A stretch of DNA of 64,000 bases from Caenimonas aquaedulcis (GCF_015831345.1 NZ_JADWYS010000001.1:1870118-1934117), one strand, 5' to 3'; counted from the stretch's first letter, positions 9,975 to 19,215 are shown. Notes: a model not told the origin generated them from the letters alone. Translations and numbers: made by a program.

Positions 9975-9994
9975 GCCCGGATTCTAGGCGTGCG

Positions 9995-10525
9995 TCAGTC
10001 GCGGCGCGGCATCTCGATGAACTGCGGGGCCAGCCCCTTCGTGCGCAACCAGTCTGCGAGCGCGTATCCCGTCCCCGCCGGCCAGCACTTCACCGCGTCG
10101 TAGTCGTACAGCTTGTAGTCGACGAGCTCCGGCGACAACTTCACTTCGCCATCCGCCACCGCGTGGTAGGCGATGATCACCTGGTTCATGCGCTGGAAAT
10201 CGTAGACGCCGATCAGGTTGACCTCGCTCGCGTCCAGGTTGGTCTCTTCCTTGATCTCGCGCGTGATGCCCTGCTGCGGCGTTTCGCCCGCCTCCATGAA
10301 GCCCGTGATCAGCGCATACATCTTGTGCGTCCACGCCGCGTTGCGCGCGAGCAGGATCTGGTCCCGATACTGCACCACCGCCGCGAGCACGGGCGTCGGG
10401 TTGTTCCAGTGCGTCCAGGCGCACGCGGCGCAGCGCAGCCGCTGCTTCTCGCCGCCGTCTTCCATCTGCGCGAAGAACGCCAGCGGGCCGGCGCAGTTGG
10501 GGCAGAACCTGTATTCGTGCTGCAT
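9995..10525 (-). CDS. Nudix hydrolase with N-terminal zinc ribbon
   Basis: This 176-residue protein begins with a zinc ribbon (C8, C11, C32, C35). An intact Nudix box follows, starting at GFMEAGETPQQGITREIKEE and matching Gx5Ex7REUxEE. It resembles the C-terminal half of NADH pyrophosphatase and probably hydrolyses a nucleoside diphosphate linked to another group. The frame is open upstream into cysM, but ATG 10525 begins just before the ribbon and 9 bases after the cysM stop, so the two may be co-transcribed. Confidence 0.88.
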   Translation of the reverse strand: MQHEYRFCPNCAGPLAFFAQMEDGGEKQRLRCAACAWTHWNNPTPVLAAVVQYRDQILLARNAAWTHKMYALITGFMEAGETPQQGITREIKEETNLDASEVNLIGVYDFQRMNQVIIAYHAVADGEVKLSPELVDYKLYDYDAVKCWPAGTGYALADWLRTKGLAPQFIEMPRRD

Positions 10526-10533
10526 CGATGCCT

Positions 10534-11436
10534 TCAGGCCGGGAACACGCCCGTCGAGAGGTATCGGTCGCCGCGGTCGCACACCACGAACACGATGGTC
10601 GCCTTCTCCACCGTCTTCGCGATCTGCTGCGCGACCCAGCACGCGCCGGCGGCCGAGATGCCGGCGAAGATGCCTTCCTCCCGCGCGAGGCGGCGGCACA
10701 TTTCTTCGGCATCGTCCTGGCTGACGGAAACGAGTTCGTCCACCGCGCTGGGGTCGTAGATCTTCGGCATGTATTCCTCGGGCCATTTGCGGATGCCCGG
10801 GATGCGCGAGCCCTCGCTCGGCTGCGCGCCGACGATGCACACCGCCGGGTTCTTTTCCTTCAGGAAACGCGACACGCCGCTGATGGTGCCCGTCGTGCCC
10901 ATCGCACTGACGAAGTGGGTAATCTTTCCGCCGGTCTGCTCCCACAGCTCGGGACCGGTGGTCTCGTAGTGGATGCGCGGGTTGTCGGCGTTGGCGAACT
11001 GGTCGAGGACGCGCCCCTTGCCTTCCTTCTGCATGTTCTCGGCCAGGTCGCGCGCGTACTCCATGCCGCCGCTCTTGGGCGTGAGCATCAGCTCCGCGCC
11101 GAAGGCCTTCATCGTCTGCGCGCGTTCGATGGACAAGTCCTCCGGCATGATGAGCACCATGCGGTAGCCGCGAATGGCCGCAGCCATCGCGAGCGCAATG
11201 CCGGTATTGCCGGATGTCGCCTCGATCAGCGTGTCGCCGGGCTTGATCTCGCCCCGCTCTTCGGCGCGCTTGATCATGGACAGGGCGGGCCGGTCCTTCA
11301 CCGAGCCTGCGGGGTTGTTGCCCTCGAGTTTTCCGAGCAGCACGTTGCCCCTCTTGCGGTTCTCATCGGCTCCGATGCGCTGCAGCGCGACGAGCGGCGT
11401 GTGGCCGATCGCGTCCTCGATCGTGGGGTAGTTCAT
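10534..11436 (-). CDS. cysM: Cysteine synthase B (O-acetylserine sulfhydrylase)
   Basis: This 300-residue PLP enzyme condenses O-acetylserine with sulfide or thiosulfate to make cysteine. The PLP lysine is K47 in NNPAGSVKDRPA, and the phosphate loop TSGNTGIALA is intact. MNYPTIEDAIGHTPLV matches the CysM start, so ATG 11436 is chosen over the longer open frame, which would run back across the tRNA gene. It diverges from tRNA-Leu, leaving about 41 bases for its promoter. Confidence 0.95.
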   Translation of the reverse strand: MNYPTIEDAIGHTPLVALQRIGADENRKRGNVLLGKLEGNNPAGSVKDRPALSMIKRAEERGEIKPGDTLIEATSGNTGIALAMAAAIRGYRMVLIMPEDLSIERAQTMKAFGAELMLTPKSGGMEYARDLAENMQKEGKGRVLDQFANADNPRIHYETTGPELWEQTGGKITHFVSAMGTTGTISGVSRFLKEKNPAVCIVGAQPSEGSRIPGIRKWPEEYMPKIYDPSAVDELVSVSQDDAEEMCRRLAREEGIFAGISAAGACWVAQQIAKTVEKATIVFVVCDRGDRYLSTGVFPA

Positions 11437-11477
11437 CGCTGTCACTGTGCCATAATTTCCAAGTCCCTTCCCTTCGT

Positions 11478-11564
11478 GCCGGAGTGGTGAAATTGGTAGA
11501 CGCAGGGGACTCAAAATCCCCCGCCAGAGATGGCGTGCCGGTTCGATTCCGGCCTCCGGCACCA
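11478..11564 (+). tRNA. tRNA-Leu (anticodon CAA)
   Basis: The 87-base gene folds as a class II tRNA. The acceptor stem is GCCGGAG / CTCCGGC with discriminator A11561 and an encoded CCA at 11562-11564. The anticodon arm is GGGGA-CTCAAAA-TCCCC (anticodon CAA, reads UUG), followed by a long variable arm CGCCAGAGATGGCG and the T-arm GCCGGTTCGATTCCGGC. It marks the boundary between core genes and the glycan locus and could be an island integration point. Confidence 0.97.
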
Positions 11565-11597
11565 CGCGCAGCAGGCTCTGCTCATGAGGAAAGCAGT

Positions 11598-12761
11598 TCA
11601 ATCCCCGACGGGATCGAGCTTCAACTTGTAGGACCGCCCTTCCGCCGCTCCGTGATCAGCGAAATGCTGGAAGGGATTGACGTTGGCAATCACGAGGTCC
11701 GGGTTGCACACGAGGTAGTGCACCGGGTCGAAGTCCGGATACCTTCGAAGGACGTCCACATGGACCTCGCTGCTGCGGCGCATCATTCGCTCGATATAAG
11801 TTTCCATCGTCTTCGTGATGTTGACGCCCGAAGCAAAGAATCCCATGAGTTTCGAAAGTTCGCTTTCGCCCATGGAAAAGGTCGAAACGGGCGCTTGTGA
11901 AGGCACCTCGGCGATGTCGAGCGGAGGGTCCGACAAGCGAAGATTGATCCAGTGGAGCGCCAGCGAATACTTCTCCCGCACCATGTCGCGGGCCCTGGGT
12001 GTCGCAGCTTGCGGCCTCCCGCCGGCAAACAGGTCATTGGCTTGCAGGTATTGCGACAAACTGGAGGAAATGTCCTGCGGAAAATGGGAGTTGTAGACGC
12101 GCAGGACGAGCAATTGGTCCGCGTTCAGCGACGCATTCAACCTTGGCCCCGTTGTCTGGAAGCATTGCGCATCGAGTTCGCAAAGCGCCAGGAACTCCTT
12201 GAACAATCCGTCGCCCCAAGCGTCGTAATTCTTCAATTTCCAGGAAACCTTGACTCCGGTCGCCACGGCCGCGTCCACCATGGTGCGAATCGGCTCGATG
12301 TAGAGATCGACCGGCAGTTGCAGGACGAAAGTCTCGAAGTCGTGCTGGTAGCCATGACGGCTCACGTTCTGCGAATACGCGCTCAATAAATAGGCGAGCG
12401 GATCGCGGAAGAAAGCGATCAGCACCACCTCCACGTCCAGGTCGCGCATGGCCTGGAAGGTCTTGACCCAATCATGGCCTACGGAATAGAGCAGTTCGGA
12501 CGAAATGATCGCAGTGCGATGCGCCCCGAAGTAGTGCTCCAGCGGGATAGGCAGCCCCTTGCCGGCCGCCGCCTTCATCAGGGCATCCCCATTGCCGCTG
12601 CTGACGATTTCCTCCGAATAATTCAGGTAGGCCACACCCAGTCCGTCCAGCACCTTCGCGTTCAGGCGCAGCATGTGCTGCAGATAGCTCGAGCCCGTCT
12701 TTTGCATCCCGACGTGCAGGTACAGCTTTCTTCGCTGCAGGTTACCGGCCATGACGCTCAT
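11598..12761 (-). CDS. Sulfotransferase-family protein with C-terminal NPD/EGR module
   Basis: This 387-residue protein starts with a PAPS 5'-phosphosulfate loop, LYLHVGMQKTGSSYLQHML, after a short basic tail. The middle part follows the sulfotransferase plan, with ISSELL and an AFFRDPLAYLLSAY segment typical of the 3'-phosphate site. Residues from about 335 hold a separate module, FDPVHYLVCNPDL ... HFADHGAAEGRSY, also found in two other proteins of this locus. It is last in the second minus-strand operon, with an ATGA overlap to the methyltransferase before it. The acceptor is unknown; a glycan is likely. Confidence 0.78.
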   Translation of the reverse strand: MSVMAGNLQRRKLYLHVGMQKTGSSYLQHMLRLNAKVLDGLGVAYLNYSEEIVSSGNGDALMKAAAGKGLPIPLEHYFGAHRTAIISSELLYSVGHDWVKTFQAMRDLDVEVVLIAFFRDPLAYLLSAYSQNVSRHGYQHDFETFVLQLPVDLYIEPIRTMVDAAVATGVKVSWKLKNYDAWGDGLFKEFLALCELDAQCFQTTGPRLNASLNADQLLVLRVYNSHFPQDISSSLSQYLQANDLFAGGRPQAATPRARDMVREKYSLALHWINLRLSDPPLDIAEVPSQAPVSTFSMGESELSKLMGFFASGVNITKTMETYIERMMRRSSEVHVDVLRRYPDFDPVHYLVCNPDLVIANVNPFQHFADHGAAEGRSYKLKLDPVGD

Positions 12762-13375
12762 TCAATCTTCTTGACGACAGCTTCGATTTCATAGGGCCCC
12801 GATGCGTGCTTGGTGAGATCGGACTGGTAATTGAAGTTCGGATTCCAGTTCTCGCGCAGGTGGCACACCCGGAACGTGGAGAGCGGCAGGCTCTCCTCGA
12901 ACTCCCGCAGGAGCCGCGCGGGAGAATAGAAGCGTTTGTGATCCCGATTCCACTGGCTCGGCGGGTGCGTCTTGCGCTCGTACAAATACATGTGGGGCAC
13001 GACCACCACGATGAAACCGCCGATCTTGAGCACCCGCATCCAGTCCATCAATGCGCCGGCGTAGTCTGCGATGTGTTCCAGGCAGTGCGAGGAATAGACG
13101 GTATCGACGCTGTTGGCATCGAACGGCAGGCGCCGGCCGTCATACCCCGGGTAGTCCAACTCGATCCCTATCGCATTCCTGAGGATGGGGACGGCGTCGG
13201 CGCGGCCGCCCCGAAAGCCGATGTCCAGCACCACATCCCCACCGAGGTAGGTCTTGAAGAAACCCGAGGCCATCTTGTCGGCGTACGTGTTCTTGGATTC
13301 CGTCAGTGAGGCCGTGACGGGATCCCAGTATTTCGAGGCCATCGGGTCCGCGGCGAGGGGATTGGTCTTGATCAT
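12758..13375 (-). CDS. Class I SAM-dependent methyltransferase
   Basis: This 205-residue protein has motif I VVLDIGFRGGRAD, an acidic residue at IGIELDYPGYDG, and the typical SSHCLEHIADYAGALMDWMR and LKIGGFIVVVVPH segments of Methyltransf_11-type enzymes. It overlaps the giant glycosyltransferase gene and the sulfotransferase gene by ATGA junctions on both sides, so it is firmly part of that operon. It may methylate a sugar or a lipid-linked glycan; the substrate is not readable. Confidence 0.85.
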   Translation of the reverse strand: MIKTNPLAADPMASKYWDPVTASLTESKNTYADKMASGFFKTYLGGDVVLDIGFRGGRADAVPILRNAIGIELDYPGYDGRRLPFDANSVDTVYSSHCLEHIADYAGALMDWMRVLKIGGFIVVVVPHMYLYERKTHPPSQWNRDHKRFYSPARLLREFEESLPLSTFRVCHLRENWNPNFNYQSDLTKHASGPYEIEAVVKKIE

Positions 13376-16300
13376 TGGGGTATCCGGAGAAATTCACGGC
13401 AGCGCTCGAATACGCTGCGGGGAGTGATCTGCGTGAGGCACGCCAGGCCCCTGAAACAGTCGCCCGGCGTGGCGAGGTAGCACGGGCCGCAATGCATGTC
13501 GCGGCGCAGGGCGATCGCACGCGTTCCGATCGGCCCCCACTCGCGGGAGTCGATGACGGCCGAATGAATGGCCACGGTCGGCACGCCGAGCGCGGCCGCG
13601 AGGTGTTGTGGCCCGCTGTTGTTGCCGATGAACAGAGCGCAGCGCTGGAGCACCGCCGGCATCTCCGACAACTTCGTCTTTCCCACCAGCGACCAGACAC
13701 GCTTCCGGTCGGTCACGCCGGCCAGGACTTCGCCGGCGAGGTCCACCTCGTCCGGTCCCCCGACGAGCACGACGTTCACGGGCAACGCACGCACCAGCAG
13801 GTCGACGAGCCGCGAGAAGTGTGCTGCGGGCCATTGGCGCATGGGGCTTCCGGCGGCGGGGTGAATGCACACGACCGGGCGGCGATAGATCTCTTCCGGG
13901 ACGTTCGCGGGCAGTGGCCCAAGCGACGCCTCCCGAGGCATGAGGCTTCGATCGACCTCTCCGGCATTGGTGATGGCGGACACGAGATTGACCAGGTCTT
14001 CCGATACGTGGCTGTGCTTGTTGCGCGTGGCGAGGTCGCCCTCCCACTCCAGGGCGATGTCGAGCCAGGGGAATTCCCCCCGGTGGTCGAAACCCGCGAG
14101 CCAGACGGCCCCCGTGCATTGCAGCAGGTGGCGCGTGTCGGGATGCTTGCGCAGGTCGGCCGCCAGGTCGAACTGTCGCGCAACCAGTCGGGCCCGCAGT
14201 GCATCCAGCGCCTCGGGAGTGAGCGGGACCATTCCGCTGCCCGACCTCGCATGGAAAAACGAAAACTCGATCACTTCGCTCACGCCCTCGAGCGACCGCG
14301 CCAGCTGCGCGACCGCCGGAGCTACAAGCAGCGTGAGCGACGCTTCCGGAAATGCCGCATGCAGCTTGCGTATGGCCGGGATGGAGGTGATGAAGTCACC
14401 GATGTGGTCGAGCTTGACGACCAGAATTCTCCTGATGGCCGCGGCGTCGAAGAGCGGGCTGCCCGCGAATATCGTTCGAAGCGGCTCCGTGTCGATGAGG
14501 AAGTCGTCGGCGTCCGCAAGAAGGTTGGGATTGAAATACGGATCGCCATGGTCGAACGCGGCTGCCCATTGCTTCAGGAACGCGCTCCGGTCGTATACAT
14601 CGGCGACCTGGGCGCGGCTCGCAAGCTCATGATGCCGGAGCTGCGCGAATGGCGTGTAGACGACGTTCAGGCCCGCCGCCTGGGCGCGCAGGCAGAAGTC
14701 GATGTCGTTGTTGATCACGCTGTGCGCCTCGTCGAAGCCCCCCAGGCGGTCGAACACCTCCGCCTTGACCATCATGCATGCGCCGGTAACCGCAGCGACA
14801 TTGCGCAAGGTCAGGGATTGGCCAAAGTAGCCCGCATCGTCGGCTTCCGCAAACCTGAAGGCATGCCGCGCCACACCATGATTCGACAGGAACATCCCCG
14901 CGTGCTGGACCTTCCCGTCCGGATACAGCAGTCGAGCACCGACGACTCCGACCTGCGGGTTGCAAGCCTGCTCGAGCAACGCTTCCAGCCATCCGGGTTC
15001 GATGACCTCGATGTCGTCATTCAGGAAAAGCAGGTAGTCCCCCGACGCCTGCTTGCGCCCCAGGTTGTTGAGCCGCGACCAGTTGAAGTCTTCGTCGACG
15101 TGGACCACGCGATTCGCATTGGCCTTGAACCATCGTTTCCACTTCGCACTGGGGCCGCGGATGTTGTCGACAAGGATGATTTCAAAATCGGTGTAAGTCG
15201 ACCGCTCCCGGATCGACCTCACGCAGGTCTCCACAAGGCCGCGCGCCGCGATGGTCGGGATGATGATGGAGACCTTTCCGACAACGGCCGCCGCCGGCTT
15301 GATGCGATAGCTTCCACGCACCAGGCCTTGCAGCACCTTTGCGCCCTCGCCCCGCCGGCGCATCGCGGACTGAAGGGCGGCACGCTCGGCCTGCGGGGTG
15401 TCCGCGGTACCCCCCAGCTGGGTCAGGAGTTGAGGCAGGTGGATGACGGCCTTCGCACGCTCCGTCATACGAAGCACCCGCTCGTAGTCAGAGGCGCACG
15501 CGTAGGCGCCGGGAGTTTGAAACTCTTCCTGCGCAAGCGGAGACGTCGCGACCCATCCCCTGCCCAGGTAGTTGGTGGACCAGGCGAGTTGGGGCGACCA
15601 CCCGGGCTTGTGGAATGCTTGCCACTCACCCGAAAGCTCGTCCTGGCGACGTTCGTCCGCATAAATCACGGCCGGGCCACGATCGCCGGAGGCGAAGCGC
15701 AGAGCGAACCGGATGAAGGCATCACTGGCCCACACGTCGCCTGGCCGCAAGACGGCGACCAGGTCGGAGGCGCCTCGGGCCGCTTCGGGCCAGCCGGTTT
15801 CGCCAAGCGAGCGCACGGACAATCGCGCGGCCACCTCCCCCATCGCCTCCAGGCTGCGCTTCTTGAGCGAGGTCGCCTGGGCCCCCCGCAAGTCGTGCAG
15901 CACGATGACTTGCCAGTCGGCATACGTCTGAGCGCAGATGCTTTTCAAAGTTGCGGCCAGCGACTCGCCAGCTTCACCGAATTCGCGCACGGGCACGATC
16001 GCCAGGAAGCGCGGGGACTGCCTCCAGCTTTCCAGCAAATTGCGCAAGGTCTGGGTCTCGACGAACGGAATGCGGGTGCGCAGCGGCTGGCGCGCGTTGC
16101 CGGACTGGCGGTCGACGGCGACCGAGACCTCGACCGCTTGCGTGCGGCCTTCGGCATCGGTGGCGACGACCTTCAGCCGATGATCCCCGTTCCTCAGGAC
16201 GCGCGCCGGCACCGCAAACGCAAAGCCGCTCAGCAGCGCGTTTGGCCAATCGGGGACGGCCTGCTCGATGTCCTGGCGCCGGATGCCGTGATATGCGTCG

Positions 16301-17256
16301 CCCAGGCGCTCGTCGTCGAAGTAGACCGTCACGCTGGCGATGGCAGCCTGGCCGACCGCCCAGCCGATCACCGTCAGGCGGTCGTCCACCTTGCCACGCA
16401 CCACTCCGTCTGCCGATTCGGGCGCATCCAGGTGCAATCGGATCGCGGACGCACCTGCCACCGCGGCAGGGCGGGCCGTGGCTTCGACCTCGACAGTCCG
16501 CCTGGCCGTCACTTCTTCGCCGCTGTTGGATCGCACCCTGACACTGACGTGCTGCGGGCCCTCGAGCGGACGGCCCACGGCACCCCGGAATTCGAAGCCG
16601 CAGTTCGGCCCCTGGGCCGCTTCAGGGTACTCGTCGGCCACGTCGGGACGCGGCAGGACCGCCGTTGCCTCCCCGACCTTCGCATCGCCAACGAAGATCT
16701 CGATCGATGAGATGCCGCTCTTGTGCAGCGCCCAGCCGCTGGCACCGACGGAACCGTCGGCCCGGATCGTGACCTTGTCGCAATGCATCCGCAGCGCTGC
16801 GGCAGGTCGTTGCGGCGGCGTGTCGGGGACCGCGCGCGCCACCGATGCGGTCCGCGACACGTGGACGGGGGAATCCGCCTGCATCGCCAGCGGAACCAGC
16901 ACGTTCGTCTGCTTGCCATCGCGCTGTAGCACCTGGAGGGTGATGAAACGCAGGTCGGACAGAAGTGGACTGGAGCCTACAAAAGAAAACCCGGACACGG
17001 CGGCGCCTGGGTAGCGGGCCATCCGCTCCCCCACGTCGGGGCGCTTCAATCCATACTTCGCACGCCCGATCTCCTGCCCTCGCGACATGACCGTCAGGGC
17101 GATGATCTCTGGCGAGCCCACGGCCCACCCCAGGCAATTGAGTGCGCCATCCTGGTCGAACCGCGCGGCGTCGATGACCACCCGCAAGGGCAGCGTGGCC
17201 TGGCTACGATCAGCGCGCTGCTGCCCGGAATCGGGCGCCACCTCATCGAGGCTCAT
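13372..17256 (-). CDS. Multidomain glycosyltransferase: beta modules + GT2 + GT9 (heptosyltransferase-type)
   Basis: This very long protein (1294 residues) joins several parts. Residues 1-395 hold three related beta-rich modules, each with a GWA core (LNCLGWAVG, GASGWALHK, TVIGWAVGQ), then RPDV-like and GF.F segments. A degenerate GT2-like region starts near 415. A full GT2 domain starts near 658 (KVSIIIPT, then FLNDDIEVIEPGW). A GT9 heptosyltransferase-type domain runs from about 946 to the end (ILVVKLDHIGDFITSIPA, then CIHPAAGSPMRQWP). Separate enzymes are thus fused into one chain for consecutive sugar transfers. The ATG 17256 overlaps the upstream stop by 14 bases. Confidence 0.88.
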   Translation of the reverse strand: MSLDEVAPDSGQQRADRSQATLPLRVVIDAARFDQDGALNCLGWAVGSPEIIALTVMSRGQEIGRAKYGLKRPDVGERMARYPGAAVSGFSFVGSSPLLSDLRFITLQVLQRDGKQTNVLVPLAMQADSPVHVSRTASVARAVPDTPPQRPAAALRMHCDKVTIRADGSVGASGWALHKSGISSIEIFVGDAKVGEATAVLPRPDVADEYPEAAQGPNCGFEFRGAVGRPLEGPQHVSVRVRSNSGEEVTARRTVEVEATARPAAVAGASAIRLHLDAPESADGVVRGKVDDRLTVIGWAVGQAAIASVTVYFDDERLGDAYHGIRRQDIEQAVPDWPNALLSGFAFAVPARVLRNGDHRLKVVATDAEGRTQAVEVSVAVDRQSGNARQPLRTRIPFVETQTLRNLLESWRQSPRFLAIVPVREFGEAGESLAATLKSICAQTYADWQVIVLHDLRGAQATSLKKRSLEAMGEVAARLSVRSLGETGWPEAARGASDLVAVLRPGDVWASDAFIRFALRFASGDRGPAVIYADERRQDELSGEWQAFHKPGWSPQLAWSTNYLGRGWVATSPLAQEEFQTPGAYACASDYERVLRMTERAKAVIHLPQLLTQLGGTADTPQAERAALQSAMRRRGEGAKVLQGLVRGSYRIKPAAAVVGKVSIIIPTIAARGLVETCVRSIRERSTYTDFEIILVDNIRGPSAKWKRWFKANANRVVHVDEDFNWSRLNNLGRKQASGDYLLFLNDDIEVIEPGWLEALLEQACNPQVGVVGARLLYPDGKVQHAGMFLSNHGVARHAFRFAEADDAGYFGQSLTLRNVAAVTGACMMVKAEVFDRLGGFDEAHSVINNDIDFCLRAQAAGLNVVYTPFAQLRHHELASRAQVADVYDRSAFLKQWAAAFDHGDPYFNPNLLADADDFLIDTEPLRTIFAGSPLFDAAAIRRILVVKLDHIGDFITSIPAIRKLHAAFPEASLTLLVAPAVAQLARSLEGVSEVIEFSFFHARSGSGMVPLTPEALDALRARLVARQFDLAADLRKHPDTRHLLQCTGAVWLAGFDHRGEFPWLDIALEWEGDLATRNKHSHVSEDLVNLVSAITNAGEVDRSLMPREASLGPLPANVPEEIYRRPVVCIHPAAGSPMRQWPAAHFSRLVDLLVRALPVNVVLVGGPDEVDLAGEVLAGVTDRKRVWSLVGKTKLSEMPAVLQRCALFIGNNSGPQHLAAALGVPTVAIHSAVIDSREWGPIGTRAIALRRDMHCGPCYLATPGDCFRGLACLTQITPRSVFERCREFLRIPQ

Positions 17257-17719
17257 CCGAGCCTCTCAGGTCTTCGTCAAGCGGTGCGGGCGCGCGGCCT
17301 TCCTGGTAGCCGGCCTCCACGAAATGGTGCGAACCCGATTTGTACCTGCGTGCCTGGATTGCCGCGGCGACATCCGGGTTCTCCTTCAGATACCAGTCCT
17401 CGTCGACCTTGAGCGGTCCCGGCAGGCGTCCCTCGACGTACCCGCAATCCACGAAATGGTGACGGGCCGAGTGGAACTGCCCTGACTTGATGGCCTGCCT
17501 GACATCCGGATACTGTTTGAGATACCAGTCCTCATCCACCGGCGCAATCCGCACGAGCGATTGGACGAGCTTGACCAGCCCGTCATAGGAAATCGTTGCC
17601 GCGACCTCACCCGTGGAATTGCTGGCCAGCGCGAAGGCATTGCGGATGACGGCGAAAGGCGGAATGTAGGTCGGGATGGCCCGGGGCCTGGCCGGGTCCA
17701 GGACGGCGGGTCGTTTCAT
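17243..17719 (-). CDS. Small protein with two tandem NPD/EGR modules
   Basis: The 158-residue protein has no known catalytic motif. Its second half is two nearly identical 43-residue units, each reading VDEDWYLK..PDV, then a HHFVD/HHFVE segment, then GY.EGR and PAP/PGP. The same unit occurs singly at the end of the 11598-12761 sulfotransferase and the start of the 24732-26294 glycosyltransferase. ATG 17719 is a reasonable start; TTG 17755, which overlaps the beta-helix gene, would add 12 residues. The 3' end overlaps the giant glycosyltransferase gene by 14 bases. It is probably a binding or adaptor protein for the glycan machinery. Confidence 0.7.
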   Translation of the reverse strand: MKRPAVLDPARPRAIPTYIPPFAVIRNAFALASNSTGEVAATISYDGLVKLVQSLVRIAPVDEDWYLKQYPDVRQAIKSGQFHSARHHFVDCGYVEGRLPGPLKVDEDWYLKENPDVAAAIQARRYKSGSHHFVEAGYQEGRAPAPLDEDLRGSDEPR

Positions 17720-17744
17720 GGCGACTTTGCGACGGGCACGTAGT

Positions 17745-19031
17745 TCAGTTGGCAACGCTGGGGTCTCCCACTCTCGGGGCTGCAGGGGTCAGGAAGTTCT
17801 TGAGCGAGGACGGATCGATTCGATAAGTCAAATTGCGCTCGTTGCCGTGCGCATTGAAGTTGATATTGTTTCCGACTTTCGTGGAAGGGCCGACGGTCAC
17901 GTGGGTCTGTTGCGTGGAAATCTGCCGCATGGAAATCTGGATGCTTCGCGCTGCATCGATGTTGATCCCCCCGCCTGCGCCGGAGGTAATCGTGCCGTCG
18001 ATGAGGATGTTATACGGCGCCAAAGACTTGTTTGGAGCCGTGATCCTGATCGCATGGAACCCTTTGGCCGAGGCGTTGCCGATGAAGCCGTAGACGGAGA
18101 TGTTGTTCACGGCCTTGCCTCTGTCAGATTCGCTCCCGATGGTGAACAGGTCGTCACCCCCGGACTCCGTGCGCAGGCCGAAAAAGCGGATGTTTCCGGT
18201 TCCCTTGGACGTGTTGGCGGAATTGTGGAGGAAGAGCCCCTTGCCGACGGACCTCAAAATATTGACGTTATAGAAAACCAGCTGATTGGAGCTGTCGCCC
18301 GTTCCGCTGCTGTCGATTTCCATGACAGGGAGGGATTCGGTGCCCGATTGCCAGAATGTCAGGTTGCGAAACTCCGATTCCCGCATGAAGGCCAGCGGCA
18401 TCGTGCGAGTCACCCCTGCATGCCACGCGCGGCCGTGCAGGAAGTAGACGGCCACGTCCTCCATGACGACACCATCGTTCCGGTCATAGAAAACAAATGC
18501 ATTCTGGATGTGAGGGCTACGCTTGTCGCCCTGGACCCCGATGCCTCGCACCGAAGGGCCCACCCGATCGTCTGTCGAAGGGCCCGTGTCCGGGCCGTAG
18601 TTGCTCTGATACCAGGCTTCCGTCCAGGAAAACAGCGTTCCCGAAAATCCCGCATCGAGAATGATTTTCGACTGGTGAGGTCCTTCGCCCACGATGCATC
18701 CCGGGTTGCCGGGTGCAAACTGGGTGAACGCCGCGTGAATCTTGAAATTGCCTGACGGAATGTAGATGCAGGCACGCGTTCCGGCTGCGCGCAGCGCATT
18801 GGCACGCGACACCGCCGCGTCGAATGCGCTGGTGTTGTCCGTCGTGGCATCGCCTACCGCACCGAATTCCTTCACGTTGATCCGCTCCGGGACAGGGTCC
18901 GGCAGCGGACGGGACGCGGCAGCCCCGCCGCCCACCCCTCTCGCCGCCGTACCGGGCTGTACCGGCGTCGCCGTGCCTTGTGCGATCGCGCCTCCGACGG
19001 AAAAGGCGAGCATCAGCAAAATTCGCTTCAT
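17745..19031 (-). CDS. Exported right-handed beta-helix protein, pectate-lyase_3 type
   Basis: This 428-residue protein begins MKRILLMLAFSVGGAIAQG, a clear signal peptide. After a proline/glycine-rich linker comes INVKEFGAVGDATTDNTSAF, the opening of pectate_lyase_3 / GH28-like beta helices, and then many short Asn/Gly-rich coils. Such proteins bind, cut or modify polysaccharides. ATG 19031 has AGGA 8 bases upstream and is preferred over the longer open frame. It is first in the second minus-strand operon. It may trim the exported glycan; lyase activity cannot be confirmed by eye. Confidence 0.78.
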   Translation of the reverse strand: MKRILLMLAFSVGGAIAQGTATPVQPGTAARGVGGGAAASRPLPDPVPERINVKEFGAVGDATTDNTSAFDAAVSRANALRAAGTRACIYIPSGNFKIHAAFTQFAPGNPGCIVGEGPHQSKIILDAGFSGTLFSWTEAWYQSNYGPDTGPSTDDRVGPSVRGIGVQGDKRSPHIQNAFVFYDRNDGVVMEDVAVYFLHGRAWHAGVTRTMPLAFMRESEFRNLTFWQSGTESLPVMEIDSSGTGDSSNQLVFYNVNILRSVGKGLFLHNSANTSKGTGNIRFFGLRTESGGDDLFTIGSESDRGKAVNNISVYGFIGNASAKGFHAIRITAPNKSLAPYNILIDGTITSGAGGGINIDAARSIQISMRQISTQQTHVTVGPSTKVGNNINFNAHGNERNLTYRIDPSSLKNFLTPAAPRVGDPSVAN

Positions 19032-19178
19032 TGGATTCCTAGTGACGGATTGGAACACTATACGGAAAGGACGGAGCCGTACAGGCGGCGCAAGGCGGGC
19101 AGGTGCGCTCGGAAGGCTTTCCCAGGACTTCGGCCGGGGCGCTCATCTGCATGCGGAACGAACCCGCGCAGACACAGC

Positions 19179-19206
19179 TTGCGTTTATTTTTCCGGGCAT
19201 TATAAT
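19179..19206 (+). promoter_or_regulatory. Promoter with TATAAT inside an 18-bp palindrome
   Basis: A perfect -10 box TATAAT (19201-19206) lies in the centre of the perfect palindrome CGGGCATTATAATGCCCG (19194-19211). A partial -35 (TTGCGT, 19179-19184) is 16 bases upstream. Transcription should begin near 19213, only about 3 bases before ATG 19216, so the message would be leaderless or nearly so. A protein bound to the palindrome would block the promoter. Confidence 0.6.
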
Positions 19207-19215
19207 GCCCGACAA

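Noticed and set aside
11925..11935. A further GTCCGACA-like octamer
   Set aside because: It lies inside the sulfotransferase coding sequence, and octamers are expected about twice by chance in this window.
13375..16710. A 1111-codon open frame on the + strand opposite the giant glycosyltransferase
   Set aside because: It is a GC-driven antisense shadow: its product is Arg/His/Gly-rich without domains, while the minus-strand frame has clear GT2 and GT9 motifs.
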